A stretch of DNA of 64,000 nucleotides, from positions 3,286,001-3,350,000 of the forward strand of contig NZ_CP091788.1 of assembly GCF_022024055.1 (NCBI RefSeq). The letters run 5' to 3'. Positions within the stretch are counted from its first letter, which is position 1. Each line of letters opens with the position of its first letter. Source of the DNA: Prevotella sp. E2-28. Lineage in GTDB: Bacteria; Bacteroidota; Bacteroidia; Bacteroidales; Bacteroidaceae. This document shows, in pieces, positions 9,530-17,023 of the stretch. Under the pieces are notes generated by a model. It saw nothing but the letters and a program-made list of their open reading frames with translations, made no database searches and was not told the DNA's origin. The position numbers were made by a program, and so were the translations under genes.

Positions 9530-10939
9530 ATGAAACTAATATCTAAGAAATATATACTTGCCGCAGCACTTCTTGCTTCTGTAGGCACAACGATGGCACA
9601 GGACTTTAACTCAGCCTATTTCATCGATGATTATAAATACCGCCACGATCTGAACCCCGCTTTTGGTAACGACCAGAGCTATGTTTCACTGCCGGCACTT
9701 GGTAACCTGACAGTAAAGATGCAGGGAAATTACGGTATTGACGGTGTGATATTTAAGAATCCCAATCCTAACGGAAAGAAAACCGTAACCTTCCTTCATC
9801 CGGATATCACATGGGATCAGGTAAAAGGAAATCTGAAGGACAATAACAAGCTCTCAGCAAACGTGGATATCACCATCCTGTCGGCAGGCTTCAAAGGCTT
9901 CGGAGGTTATAACACCATTGAAATCAATGAAAAGACTTCCTTCGGACTGCAGGTTCCACTTGGTCTTTTTGAGTTTGCCAAGAACACGGGAAATAACCGT
10001 TATGATTTCAGCGACCTTCGCGTTCGCGTTCAGTCGTATGGTGAGATTGCATTTGGCCATTCACGCCAGATTACACAAGACTTGCGCGTAGGTGCTAAGG
10101 TAAAAGTTCTGCTTGGCCTCGGACGTGCCAATATGGAGATGGACAATGTTACTGCAGACCTGACCAACACCAACCAATGGCTTATCAGTGGACAGGCTAA
10201 AGCAAACTTCAACGTAAAAGGCATGACCTTGAAGGAAAAGGAGAAGAAATACAATAATAAGCCTGGAAAATATAAGTACGTAAGTGAGCTTGATGTTGAC
10301 GGAGCAGGCCTCAACGGTTTCGGCTTAGGATTAGACCTCGGCGCCACTTATAAGATGGACAACCTGGGCGTAGAAGGATTAACCCTTAGCGCCGCTCTGA
10401 CAGACCTTGGTTTCATTAGTTGGAGCAATAACATTCAGGCTTCTAACCATGGCGAGACTTTCGTCTTCAACGGTTTCCATGACATCTCTGTCAACGAGGA
10501 TCGAGATAACAACACCATCGACAAACAAGCAGACGACTATTCAGACCAGCTGGCCGACTTTGCCAACCTTCAGAATGACGGTGACCAGGGTAGTGAGAGC
10601 TCTATGCTGGCTGCCACAGCCCGCCTGGGTGCAGAATACATACTACCCGTTTATAAGCCTGTATCATTCGGCTTGCTATTGCAGCATCGCTTTGATGGCG
10701 ACTACTCATGGAGCGAAGGTCGTCTGAGTGCCAATTACAAGCCACTTACATGGATTGACGGCGGTGTTAACGTTGCAGTCAACTCGTTTACCACAAGTGC
10801 CGGCTGGGTGCTTAATATTCATCCAAAGGCATTCAACTTCTTTATCGGTATGGACCATATCCTCGGCAAGACTACGAAAGAATTTATTCCGCTCAGCTCT
10901 AACATGAGTGTCAACCTAGGTATGAACGTCACATTCTAA
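9530..10939 (+). CDS. DUF5723-type outer-membrane protein
   Basis: I start at 9530 (MKLISKKY) because it yields a clean signal peptide (1-23, ending GTTMAQ); the frame is open upstream to 9485. The 469-residue protein begins DFNSAYFIDDYKYRHDLNPAFGNDQSYVSLP and contains alternating beta-strands rich in Gly and aromatic residues, ending NLGMNVTF with a C-terminal Phe as in outer-membrane barrels. I recognise the pattern as DUF5723, a Bacteroidota family of unknown function. It follows the 7582 lipoprotein and ends before a hairpin terminator. Confidence 0.85.
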   Translation: MKLISKKYILAAALLASVGTTMAQDFNSAYFIDDYKYRHDLNPAFGNDQSYVSLPALGNLTVKMQGNYGIDGVIFKNPNPNGKKTVTFLHPDITWDQVKGNLKDNNKLSANVDITILSAGFKGFGGYNTIEINEKTSFGLQVPLGLFEFAKNTGNNRYDFSDLRVRVQSYGEIAFGHSRQITQDLRVGAKVKVLLGLGRANMEMDNVTADLTNTNQWLISGQAKANFNVKGMTLKEKEKKYNNKPGKYKYVSELDVDGAGLNGFGLGLDLGATYKMDNLGVEGLTLSAALTDLGFISWSNNIQASNHGETFVFNGFHDISVNEDRDNNTIDKQADDYSDQLADFANLQNDGDQGSESSMLAATARLGAEYILPVYKPVSFGLLLQHRFDGDYSWSEGRLSANYKPLTWIDGGVNVAVNSFTTSAGWVLNIHPKAFNFFIGMDHILGKTTKEFIPLSSNMSVNLGMNVTF

Positions 10940-10965
10940 GAGAAAAGAATCCTATTGAGAAGAGG

Positions 10966-11006
10966 AAAATCTGCCGCTGCATTTCAAGCGCAGTAGCAGA
11001 TTTTTC
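10966..11006 (+). terminator. Terminator after the DUF5723 gene
   Basis: AAAATCTGC-CG-CTGC pairs with GCAG-TA-GCAGATTTT around a short loop and runs into a T-rich tail, about 27 bases past the stop codon. Confidence 0.75.
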
Positions 11007-11017
11007 TCTTTTCTCTT

Positions 11018-11046
11018 TTTGCTTTTCACTTTTTTTCGTACCTTTG
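11018..11046 (+). promoter_or_regulatory. Promoter for tRNA-Arg
   Basis: TTTG at 11018-11021 and TACCTTTG at 11039-11046, 17 bases apart, with the tRNA beginning 16 bases further on. Confidence 0.65.
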
Positions 11047-11062
11047 CACTTGATTTACGGAT

Positions 11063-11134
11063 GCCCTGATAGTTAAATGGATATAACAAGGCTCTCCTAA
11101 AGCTTAGTTCCGAGTTCGATTCTCGGTCGGGGTA
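11063..11134 (+). tRNA. tRNA-Arg (anticodon CCT)
   Basis: A complete cloverleaf. Acceptor GCCCTGA/TCGGGGT (11063-11069 with 11127-11133), D-arm GTTA/TAAC, anticodon stem AGGCT/AGCTT with loop CTCCTAA (anticodon CCT at 11096-11098), T-arm CCGAG-TTCGATT-CTCGG, discriminator A at 11134. CCA is not encoded. It reads AGG codons. A terminator hairpin follows directly. Confidence 0.93.
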
Positions 11135-11139
11135 CTAGG

Positions 11140-11181
11140 AAAAAGAGAGGCGCAGAACAGCAGTTCTGCGCCTCTCTTTTT
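11140..11181. terminator. Bidirectional terminator between tRNA-Arg and nrdG
   Basis: A perfect 19-bp inverted repeat (11140-11158 and 11163-11181; core GAGAGGCGCAGAAC) with a 4-nt loop. A-run and T-run flanks make it work in both directions, for the tRNA on the plus strand and nrdG on the minus strand. Confidence 0.88.
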
Positions 11182-11196
11182 ATGATATTTCAGTTC

Positions 11197-11673
11197 TTAT
11201 AACGCAACCTTGCGCCAGAAACGGTAGGTGATATCCTCGAACTCACCATTCTCCGTCTTACGATAGAGGCGCTGGTTCGTTGTAGGACTCTTCAAGGGAC
11301 CTAAGTGGCGGATATAAGGACCTACCTTGATATAGTCGAAATCGGTCTTTCTCACCTCTGGGGCTATACGCAGGCGTCCACTATACCAAGCCACCTTATA
11401 TTGAGGATAGGTCTCGTGGATATACTGAGCCAACTGATTAATCCCCTTCGGATCCGCATCACCTCCCATAAAGGCGAAACAGGTGATGTCTGTGCCGAAG
11501 CGCTCAACGAAATCATCGAGCGCCTCGGTAGTGAGAGGAATTCCGATATCTTCCCAGAGATAATGGCTGTGACAGCCTGGGCACCGACAAGGACAATTGC
11601 TAATATTGATAGCTAATGTCACCTCATCGGGAATCTCCTGAAAAACAACTCCTGTATTGACGTATTTAAGCAT
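11197..11673 (-). CDS. nrdG: Anaerobic ribonucleoside-triphosphate reductase activating protein
   Basis: Radical-SAM activase that installs the glycyl radical on NrdD under anaerobic conditions. 158 residues, normal length. The CxxxCxxC cluster motif is seen as CPCRCPGC (about residues 28-35) followed by HSHYLWEDIG. Also present are FAFMGGDADP and the C-terminal TNQRLYRKTENGEFEDIT segment common to NrdG. It lies 34 bases downstream of nrdD, same strand, as usual. Confidence 0.97.
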   Translation of the reverse strand: MLKYVNTGVVFQEIPDEVTLAINISNCPCRCPGCHSHYLWEDIGIPLTTEALDDFVERFGTDITCFAFMGGDADPKGINQLAQYIHETYPQYKVAWYSGRLRIAPEVRKTDFDYIKVGPYIRHLGPLKSPTTNQRLYRKTENGEFEDITYRFWRKVAL

Positions 11674-11707
11674 TCTTCTGTTTGTTTATGGCTGTTTGTG
11701 TTTTACC

Positions 11708-13804
11708 CTATGCGTGTGCATAGAAACGACGCGCAGCCTCTTCCTGACGGGCCTGCGAGAAGTTGCTTACACGCTTCAGATAGCCAATGATACGGGTCAT
11801 GTAATCCACATCCTTTGAATGACACTCTGGGCACTCGTGCAGATAGCGCTTGTCAATATGTCCGCACTTGTTGCACACGGTGTTGGGGATATTAAACGTG
11901 AAGTAGTTACATCCCTCCTTTGCAGCCACCTTCAGCAACTTCAAATACTGTTCCTTTGACAGGTGCTCGTCGAGGTTCATGTGCAGGGCAGAGCCACCAG
12001 TGAGGTGCTCGATATAAGGAGCGCCATGCAACTTAAACTTATCGATAACGCTCAGTGAATCATCCTCTACTACATAGAAGTAGCTGTTGTAGCAGTCGCG
12101 TGGAACGAAGTAACCGTCTTCACGATCCCACTTAGCGTGCTTCACACCCACATTCTCTGCAGGAATCATCTCGCAGTTGAACATAAGTTCCTTCGTACGA
12201 TACTGCTTGTTGTACTTCTCAATCAAGCCCAGAATGCCCTGAACGAACTTCTTGTACTCATCGTTAGGTGTAATCTTCAGACCCATGAACTCGGCAGCCT
12301 CAACCAATCCATTGATACCGATGGTGAGATACTGACGGTTAATGTTGATATAGCCAGCATCGAAGAGGGGCAACATGCCGTGCTGCTGCAGTTCCTTCAG
12401 GTTCTCATTGTAAGCTGTCTGCACCTTATGGCAGAGGTCGATGACGCCGCCCAGGAACTCCAGATAGTCAATCTTATTGTTCACTGCATACTGAATACAA
12501 CGGTTCAGGTTGATGGTCAGCACAGACTTAGAACCCGTTGACACGCCACCGGCACCCAGAGTATAGCTGAAGCCATTGTCTGTAATCTCATTGCGCAGAC
12601 GGCAGCAAGAGCTCAGCGAGTCAGCGTTATCGCTCATGTAGGTGAAGAATGAGTGACCCTCGCTATACATCTCGGCAGTGAAATCACCCCACTCCTTATC
12701 GCGGCACTCACCGTTCTCGTCAACCAGCAGAGCCATAGTCTCTACAGGGAAGGTCAGCAAGGTCTTGGTACGCTCCTTGTTGAACCACTTCATGAAGCGC
12801 TTCTGCAACCAAGAGAGGCCGTCCCAGTCGGGCTGAGAACCATCGGGGAAGAAGAACTCACCAAAGATGCTCTTGAAATAATACTGGTCATAGTAAGCTA
12901 CGTTCCAGAACACAGCCTGATAGTTACGTGCACCAGTGGGCTGGTTCAGTGAGTAAACAATCTGTTCGAAGTAGTCGGTAATAACCTTATCGAGTGTGCG
13001 ATGCTTCTGTGAAAGGTCAACCACCTCGTCAGCATGCTTCCAGTAATCCAAACCGAACTCCTTACCAATGAAGTAGTTCATGTACATCAAGAACTCAGGT
13101 GTAGCGCAGGCACCGCTCAGCATTGAGCTGACCATGAACACCATGTTCACGAAGCCACCACAGTAAGACTTCAGGTTCGTGGGAGCCGTAGAGTTACCAC
13201 CGATAGCCAGTGTGCCGCCGATGAGCCAGGGGTACATCGTGATAGAGGCACAGTAGTTAGCCAGTGAAGTCTCGTCGTTCTTATATATAAAGTGGTGTGT
13301 CAGCTTGTCGATATACTCATCGGCCAACTGCTTGCCGTACATCTTCTTGATACGGTCAACCAGCAGACGACGGTTCAGACGGATGAAGTTCGACTTTGGC
13401 AGCTCACCAATCAGTGTAGCAATGTTCTTATGCTCCACATTGGCGTTGGCATCATACTTAGAACCTGTTGCCGCGTTCTTCGACTCCTCCATATATTCTG
13501 AAAGGAACATCATCTTCTCTAACGTCTCGCGATCCTCGGTGTGCTCCTGACGATACAGGATGAAAGACTTGGCCACCTTATAGTAGCCCTCACGCATCAA
13601 AGCCTCCTCAACCTGATTCTGAATATCCTCCACCTTGATATCATCATGCATATTCAGGTGACTGATAATCTTTGAGATTGTACCCAAATCAGTAGGTTCT
13701 TCCACACTTTCAAACGCCTTTGTGATAGCGTTCATAATCTTGTCGAGAGAGAAGCGATCTTTAGAACCATCTCGCTTCGTGATGGTAAAGTTCTTGATTT
13801 CCAT
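11708..13804 (-). CDS. nrdD: Anaerobic ribonucleoside-triphosphate reductase (class III)
   Basis: Reduces ribonucleoside triphosphates to deoxynucleotides without oxygen. 698 residues. An ATP-cone regulatory domain occupies about 1-95 (starting FTITKRDGSKDRFSLDKI). The barrel follows, with the cysteine-bearing segment SMLSGACATPEFLMYMNYF and SSCCRLRNEI. The C-terminus has the zinc-binding CNKCG and CPEC pairs and then the glycyl-radical loop RIIGYLKRVSNFS. It pairs with nrdG downstream. A leader of about 115 bases with two strong dyads precedes it (see 13851-13912). Confidence 0.97.
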   Translation of the reverse strand: MEIKNFTITKRDGSKDRFSLDKIMNAITKAFESVEEPTDLGTISKIISHLNMHDDIKVEDIQNQVEEALMREGYYKVAKSFILYRQEHTEDRETLEKMMFLSEYMEESKNAATGSKYDANANVEHKNIATLIGELPKSNFIRLNRRLLVDRIKKMYGKQLADEYIDKLTHHFIYKNDETSLANYCASITMYPWLIGGTLAIGGNSTAPTNLKSYCGGFVNMVFMVSSMLSGACATPEFLMYMNYFIGKEFGLDYWKHADEVVDLSQKHRTLDKVITDYFEQIVYSLNQPTGARNYQAVFWNVAYYDQYYFKSIFGEFFFPDGSQPDWDGLSWLQKRFMKWFNKERTKTLLTFPVETMALLVDENGECRDKEWGDFTAEMYSEGHSFFTYMSDNADSLSSCCRLRNEITDNGFSYTLGAGGVSTGSKSVLTINLNRCIQYAVNNKIDYLEFLGGVIDLCHKVQTAYNENLKELQQHGMLPLFDAGYININRQYLTIGINGLVEAAEFMGLKITPNDEYKKFVQGILGLIEKYNKQYRTKELMFNCEMIPAENVGVKHAKWDREDGYFVPRDCYNSYFYVVEDDSLSVIDKFKLHGAPYIEHLTGGSALHMNLDEHLSKEQYLKLLKVAAKEGCNYFTFNIPNTVCNKCGHIDKRYLHECPECHSKDVDYMTRIIGYLKRVSNFSQARQEEAARRFYAHA

Positions 13805-13850
13805 TTTTATTATTTTCGTTATATTCTTTTAGGTTCTTGGTCTACAGCAT

Positions 13851-13912
13851 GTTATCCGTTTTGGATAACTTTTTTCTTTTTCGGTTCCAAAAAGTTTCCA
13901 GAAACTGGAAAC
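13851..13912 (-). promoter_or_regulatory. Paired dyads in the nrdD leader
   Basis: Two 19-bp dyads lie between the presumed promoter and nrdD: GTTATCC-N5-GGATAAC (13851-13869) and GTTTCCAG-N3-CTGGAAAC (13894-13912), the latter nested in a longer CGGTT...AACCG pairing. They could be operator sites or RNA hairpins in the leader. Neither looks like the classical NrdR box or an FNR site. Confidence 0.5.
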
Positions 13913-13924
13913 CGAAATCGTTTG

Positions 13925-13932
13925 CAAAGATA
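13925..13932 (-). promoter_or_regulatory. Bacteroidota -7 box for nrdD-nrdG
   Basis: TATCTTTG on the minus strand, about 120 bases upstream of nrdD. No well-spaced -33 TTTG is evident. Confidence 0.55.
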
Positions 13933-14015
13933 TAAAATTTTTGCAATATCACCGCACATTTCCCCTAAAATTTTTATAGAAAAATGAAAATAATTGATGA
14001 TGCCGACAAATAGGA

Positions 14016-14051
14016 AAAGTGGCAGCACTGAAAGAACAATGCAGCCACTTT
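14016..14051 (-). terminator. Terminator after kduD
   Basis: On the minus strand AAAGTGGCTGC pairs with GCTGCCACTTT (11-bp arms with one mismatch) around a 14-nt loop, followed by TTTCCTATTT, 25 bases past the kduD stop. Confidence 0.65.
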
Positions 14052-14075
14052 GCTATAGAATTTTGCGAACTTCCC

Positions 14076-14879
14076 TTATTTAGGCTGCTTTCCGATGTAG
14101 GCCAGAATACCACCGTCAACGTAAAGCACGTGACCGTTGACAGCGTCTGAAGCATGAGAAGCCAGGAACACAGCGGGGCCACCCAACTCAGAAGGATCGA
14201 GCCAGCGTCCGGCAGGTGTCTTTGCGCAGATGAACGAGTCAAACGGATGACGGCTACCATCAGCCTGACGCTCGCGCAGAGGAGCTGTCTGAGGTGTTGC
14301 GATGTAGCCCGGGCCAATACCGTTACACTGGATGTTGTACTCGCCATACTCTGAGCAGATGTTGCGAGTCAGCATCTTCAGACCACCCTTAGCAGCTGCA
14401 TAGGCACTCACGGTCTCACGTCCCAGTTCGCTCATCATTGAGCAGATATTGATGATCTTACCCTCGCGGCGCTCCATCATCTCAGGAATCACAGCGCTTG
14501 AGCAGATAAACGGACCTACGAGGTCAATATCGATGACCTGCTGAAACTCTTCACGCTTCATCTCGTGCATGGGGATACGCTTGATGATGCCGGCATTGTT
14601 TACCAGAATATCAATTTGGCCTACCTCTGCATGAATTTTCTCAACGAGTGCCTTCACAGCTTTCTCGTCGGTCACGTCACACACGTAGCCCTTCACGTTC
14701 TCGATGCCAGCCTCTTTGTAGTTGTCCAAACCACGCTGCAGGGCAGCCTCGTTAATGTCGTTGAAGATAATGGTTTTAGCACCTGCAGCAACGAATGCTT
14801 TCGCAATGTTGAAGCCAATTCCGTAAGAAGCGCCAGTAATCCACGCGTTCTTTCCCTCTAATGAAAACAAATTTGCCAT
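14076..14879 (-). CDS. kduD: 2-dehydro-3-deoxy-D-gluconate 5-dehydrogenase (SDR)
   Basis: A short-chain dehydrogenase of 267 residues that interconverts 2,5-diketo-3-deoxygluconate and 2-keto-3-deoxygluconate with NAD(H). Visible motifs are the nucleotide-binding TGASYGIG (about 16-23), NNAGI, the catalytic serine in CSMMSE, and YAAAK (Y..K). The C-terminal VNGHVLYVDGGILAYIG is typical. The gene follows kduI by 46 bases. The pair converts unsaturated uronate breakdown products of pectin or glycosaminoglycans. Gluconate 5-dehydrogenase is the near alternative, but the kduI neighbour favours KduD. Confidence 0.93.
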   Translation of the reverse strand: MANLFSLEGKNAWITGASYGIGFNIAKAFVAAGAKTIIFNDINEAALQRGLDNYKEAGIENVKGYVCDVTDEKAVKALVEKIHAEVGQIDILVNNAGIIKRIPMHEMKREEFQQVIDIDLVGPFICSSAVIPEMMERREGKIINICSMMSELGRETVSAYAAAKGGLKMLTRNICSEYGEYNIQCNGIGPGYIATPQTAPLRERQADGSRHPFDSFICAKTPAGRWLDPSELGGPAVFLASHASDAVNGHVLYVDGGILAYIGKQPK

Positions 14880-14925
14880 TTTTACTTGAATTATTTTATG
14901 TTAAACAATTTATTTTTTCAAAACT

Positions 14926-15768
14926 TTATTTCAGTTCCTTTATGTCAAAGAAGTCCTGGTCTCCGTAATCCAGGTTCTCACCTCCCATACCCCATATAAA
15001 GGTATAGTTGTGCGTGGCGGCAGCCGAGTGGATGCTCCATTCGGGTGAAAGCACGGCCTGATGGTTGTGCATCCAGATATGGCGCGTCTCCTGTGGCTCA
15101 CCCATGAAATGACAGACGGTCTGATCCTCTGGCAACTCAAAGTAGAAGTAAGCCTCCATACGGCGACTATGCGTATGCGCCGGCATCGTGTTCCATACAC
15201 TACCCGTAGCCAGTTCCGTCATACCCATCTGAAGTTGACAGGTAGGCAGCACCTGATTCACCAGCATCTTGTTGATATTACGCTCGTTCGAGGTTTCCAG
15301 CGCCCCCATGTGGGCCACTACAGCATCCGCTTTCGTCACCTTCTTGCAGGGGTACGCCGCATGAGCCGTTGTAGAGTTAAAGTAAAAGAGGGCTGGCTTC
15401 TGCGCATCTTTCGAAGCGAAAGTCACCTCGCGCTCACCTCTTCCTATATAGAGCGCCTCCTTAAAGCCCAATTCAAAGCGCTCGTCGCCAACCGTCACGA
15501 CTCCATCTCCACCTATATTATATATACCCACCTCGCGACGAGTAGTAAAGAAGGGAGCCTTCAACGGGTCGATAGCCTCCAATGGCAGGGCCTCACTTAC
15601 GGGCATCGCACCGCCCACCACCATGCGGTCGTACATAGAATACACCATGTTCACCTCATCGGCAGCAAACAAATGTTCAATGAGAAAATCCCGACGCAGA
15701 CGGGCTGTGTCGTAATGGCGGGCATCCTCAGGATGGGCAGCATATCGGATTTCGTAGTTAGTTTTCAT
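14926..15768 (-). CDS. kduI: 5-dehydro-4-deoxy-D-glucuronate isomerase
   Basis: A zinc-dependent cupin-fold isomerase of uronate catabolism, turning 5-keto-4-deoxyuronate into 2,5-diketo-3-deoxygluconate. 280 residues, full length. The metal-binding set is visible as PAHTHSRRMEAYFYF (two His and a Glu) and the later WSIHSAAATHNY. It is the first gene of the kduI-kduD unit, behind a consensus promoter at 15794-15824. No transporter or polysaccharide lyase lies in the window. Confidence 0.96.
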   Translation of the reverse strand: MKTNYEIRYAAHPEDARHYDTARLRRDFLIEHLFAADEVNMVYSMYDRMVVGGAMPVSEALPLEAIDPLKAPFFTTRREVGIYNIGGDGVVTVGDERFELGFKEALYIGRGEREVTFASKDAQKPALFYFNSTTAHAAYPCKKVTKADAVVAHMGALETSNERNINKMLVNQVLPTCQLQMGMTELATGSVWNTMPAHTHSRRMEAYFYFELPEDQTVCHFMGEPQETRHIWMHNHQAVLSPEWSIHSAAATHNYTFIWGMGGENLDYGDQDFFDIKELK

Positions 15769-15793
15769 TAGCGCTTTGGATTAGTTTCGTCTG

Positions 15794-15824
15794 CAAAGTT
15801 ACAAAAAGTTGAGAGAAATGCAAA
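15794..15824 (-). promoter_or_regulatory. Consensus promoter for kduI-kduD
   Basis: On the minus strand TTTG (15821-15824), 19 bases, then TAACTTTG (15794-15801), with the start codon 25 bases on. Confidence 0.8.
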
Positions 15825-15888
15825 AGGAAAACTATTTTTTCTTTTCATCTTACACAAACTCTCATGCACTAAAAGATTCTTTTTTAGC

Positions 15889-15938
15889 TTTCACCGCCAC
15901 CATAAATTATTCATTTACAGTTCGTTTTGGTGAAACCC
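15889..15938. repeat. 50-nt foldback, left flank of array B
   Basis: TTTCACC (15889-15895) pairs with GGTGAAA near the right end (15929-15935), enclosing an AT-rich interior. Its outer part (TTTCACCGCCACCATAAAT) is similar, in inverted orientation, to the right flank at 16146-16195, so the two could act as imperfect terminal inverted repeats of one element spanning 15889-16195. Confidence 0.6.
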
Positions 15939-15953
15939 ATTTTGAAGGTTTCC

Positions 15954-16125
15954 GAACTTGGTGAGTTTAAGGTCACAACTCGGCAAGTTGGGCATCGCAA
16001 CTCGGCGAGTTGAAGATGCTAACTCTATGATTTACGATGTCTAACTCTATGACTTATGATTATAAGTCTAAGACTTATAAACGTAACTCTTAGACTTATT
16101 TTTCTAACTCTAAGGTTTACATAAT
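15954..16125 (+). repeat. Tandem array of eight degenerate 21-22-bp dyad units (array B)
   Basis: Eight contiguous units of 22, 22, 22, 22, 21, 21, 21 and 21 bp start at 15954, 15976, 15998, 16020, 16042, 16063, 16084 and 16105. Most begin with AACTC or a variant. Each unit carries a 15-bp near-palindrome: CAACTCGGCAAGTTG, CAACTCGGCGAGTTG and TAAGTCTAAGACTTA are the clearest. The first units are GC-richer and the later ones AT-rich, with a smooth drift between. Spacing is two helical turns. Together with the flanking foldbacks it explains most of the 531-base gap between kduI and the 16300 gene. Confidence 0.8.
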
Positions 16126-16145
16126 ATTAGCGCGCAGAAATAAGG

Positions 16146-16195
16146 TTTCACCACATCTTTTTGACGCTCATATATTTGTAGTGAATGTGAAACCC
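16146..16195. repeat. 50-nt foldback, right flank of array B
   Basis: GGTTTCAC (16144-16151) pairs with GTGAAACC (16187-16194). The interior CTCATATATTTGTAGTG resembles the foldback beside array A read on its minus strand (TTCAATAAATTATAGTG). It has the same 50-nt spacing as the left flank at 15889-15938. Confidence 0.6.
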
Positions 16196-16260
16196 TTTTG
16201 CAATGTGTTTTCTTTTTTTGTGTATGTTTTCAATTTGTTTCAGAATAGGTAATTGGTTAG

Positions 16261-16291
16261 TTGTGTTTTTCAAAATTAATCTGTACCTTTG
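16261..16291 (+). promoter_or_regulatory. Promoter of the 16300 gene, predicting a near-leaderless mRNA
   Basis: TTG at 16261-16263, 20 bases, then TACCTTTG at 16284-16291. The start ATG at 16300 is only 9 bases from the end of the box, so the 5' leader would be a few nucleotides or absent. Confidence 0.7.
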
Positions 16292-16299
16292 CACATCGT

Positions 16300-16929
16300 A
16301 TGAAACCGATAATCATTGAAGATTGTATATTTGACTTTGACCCTTGTGTAGAAGATGGACCTGTGTGGATGGCAGCAGAGACCCCATGGAGAGGTATGGC
16401 TGACGAACTGCAGGAACTACATTATAAAAAAGGTGCCCAGTTTATTAGACAATTAAAACTAATTATCCATTCTGGAGAGTTCCGTCCAATTGATGGTGAG
16501 ACTAATATTTATAGTGTCATTACCGAAATTAGTGATGATTTCGATAACCTGATTAATGCAGCGCGCAAGGCTGTTGAGCATGGTTATCGTGTATATATAC
16601 TACCTAATCCGAGGAGTTGTCGAACAGCCGATTTTATTTTTGAAAAGAAAGGTATCCTCGGACTCTATGATCTGAAAACCGTTTATGGAAAAGGTTCGGT
16701 AGGTACACAATTGCTTGATTCCATTGGACAGACCAATCGCGTGTTACTGAATATGCAATCATACTATAATGCGCGTTTGTTGGCTGCTGATATCAAAACT
16801 TATTTTGAAACAAATCAGGATGCACTAGAAGTACTGATATTCAAAGGGAACAAGGTTTTGCCTGTAAATAGGATCCAAGTGCAAAGTCCTGATTTTAATC
16901 GCGTATTTCGAAAGAGATATGAAAAATAA
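16300..16929 (+). CDS. Orphan nuclease-like protein (CdiA-CT / PD-(D/E)xK-like core)
   Basis: 209 residues from the ATG at 16300; the frame is open to 16261, but that extension overlaps the promoter. No signal peptide. The C-terminal half carries the pattern RVYILPNPRSCRTADFIF, then GILGLYDLKT, GKGSVGTQLLDSIGQTNRVLLNM and EVLIFKGNKVLPVNR. An Asp followed by a DxK (YDLKT) and a conserved Gln-x-Asn is the layout of nuclease domains found at the ends of contact-dependent toxins and phage head proteins. Here it is a free-standing small protein with no secretion domain or obvious immunity gene. It lies alone between a repeat array and a convergent small-RNA gene. Nuclease assignment is tentative. 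Confidence 0.6.
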   Translation: MKPIIIEDCIFDFDPCVEDGPVWMAAETPWRGMADELQELHYKKGAQFIRQLKLIIHSGEFRPIDGETNIYSVITEISDDFDNLINAARKAVEHGYRVYILPNPRSCRTADFIFEKKGILGLYDLKTVYGKGSVGTQLLDSIGQTNRVLLNMQSYYNARLLAADIKTYFETNQDALEVLIFKGNKVLPVNRIQVQSPDFNRVFRKRYEK

Positions 16930-17018
16930 AAGTCACCTAAGGGTGACTTTTAAATGGAGTAGTGTCGATCAAGTCTTGCTCCCCGCACTCAGCGGCGTAG
17001 TCAAAACTAAAGTTCTGA
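16920..17018 (-). ncRNA. Candidate small RNA, about 100 nt, with its own promoter and terminator
   Basis: On the minus strand a consensus promoter (TTTG at 17052-17055, 20 bases, TATCTTTG at 17024-17031) predicts a start near 17018. About 70 bases later a hairpin (16927-16952) with a T-rich tail ends the transcript. Between them are two foldable hairpins: GTCA-G-AAC...GTT-T-TGAC (about 16999-17018) and CCGC-TGAGT-GCGG (about 16983-16995). No ORF of note is inside. It does not match the conserved cores of SRP RNA, tmRNA, RNase P RNA or 6S RNA as I know them. It converges on the 16300 gene and overlaps its stop codon. Confidence 0.6.
16927..16952. terminator. Shared bidirectional terminator overlapping a stop codon
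   Basis: TAAAAGTCACC (16927-16937) and GGTGACTTTTA (16942-16952) form an 11-bp perfect stem with a 4-nt loop. The TAA stop of the 16300 gene is the first three bases of the left arm. The hairpin serves the plus-strand gene and the minus-strand small RNA. Confidence 0.8.
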
Positions 17019-17023
17019 CGTTG

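Noticed and set aside
15061..15771. 236-codon ORF antisense to kduI
   Set aside because: It is the reverse frame of a well-supported enzyme gene, without a recognisable domain, and has no promoter or start context.
15954..16125. CRISPR array
   Set aside because: Units are contiguous with no spacers, too divergent for CRISPR repeats, and there are no cas genes.
16969..16987. tRNA 3' end remnant as an integration scar (TCAAGTCTTGCTCCCCGCA)
   Set aside because: It looks like a T-loop and acceptor strand, but the T-stem does not pair and no 5' part is present; it falls inside the small-RNA candidate and may be chance.
16920..17018. Housekeeping RNA (SRP RNA, 6S RNA, tmRNA or RNase P RNA)
   Set aside because: The conserved cores of these RNAs, as I know them, are not visible, and length and folding do not fit.
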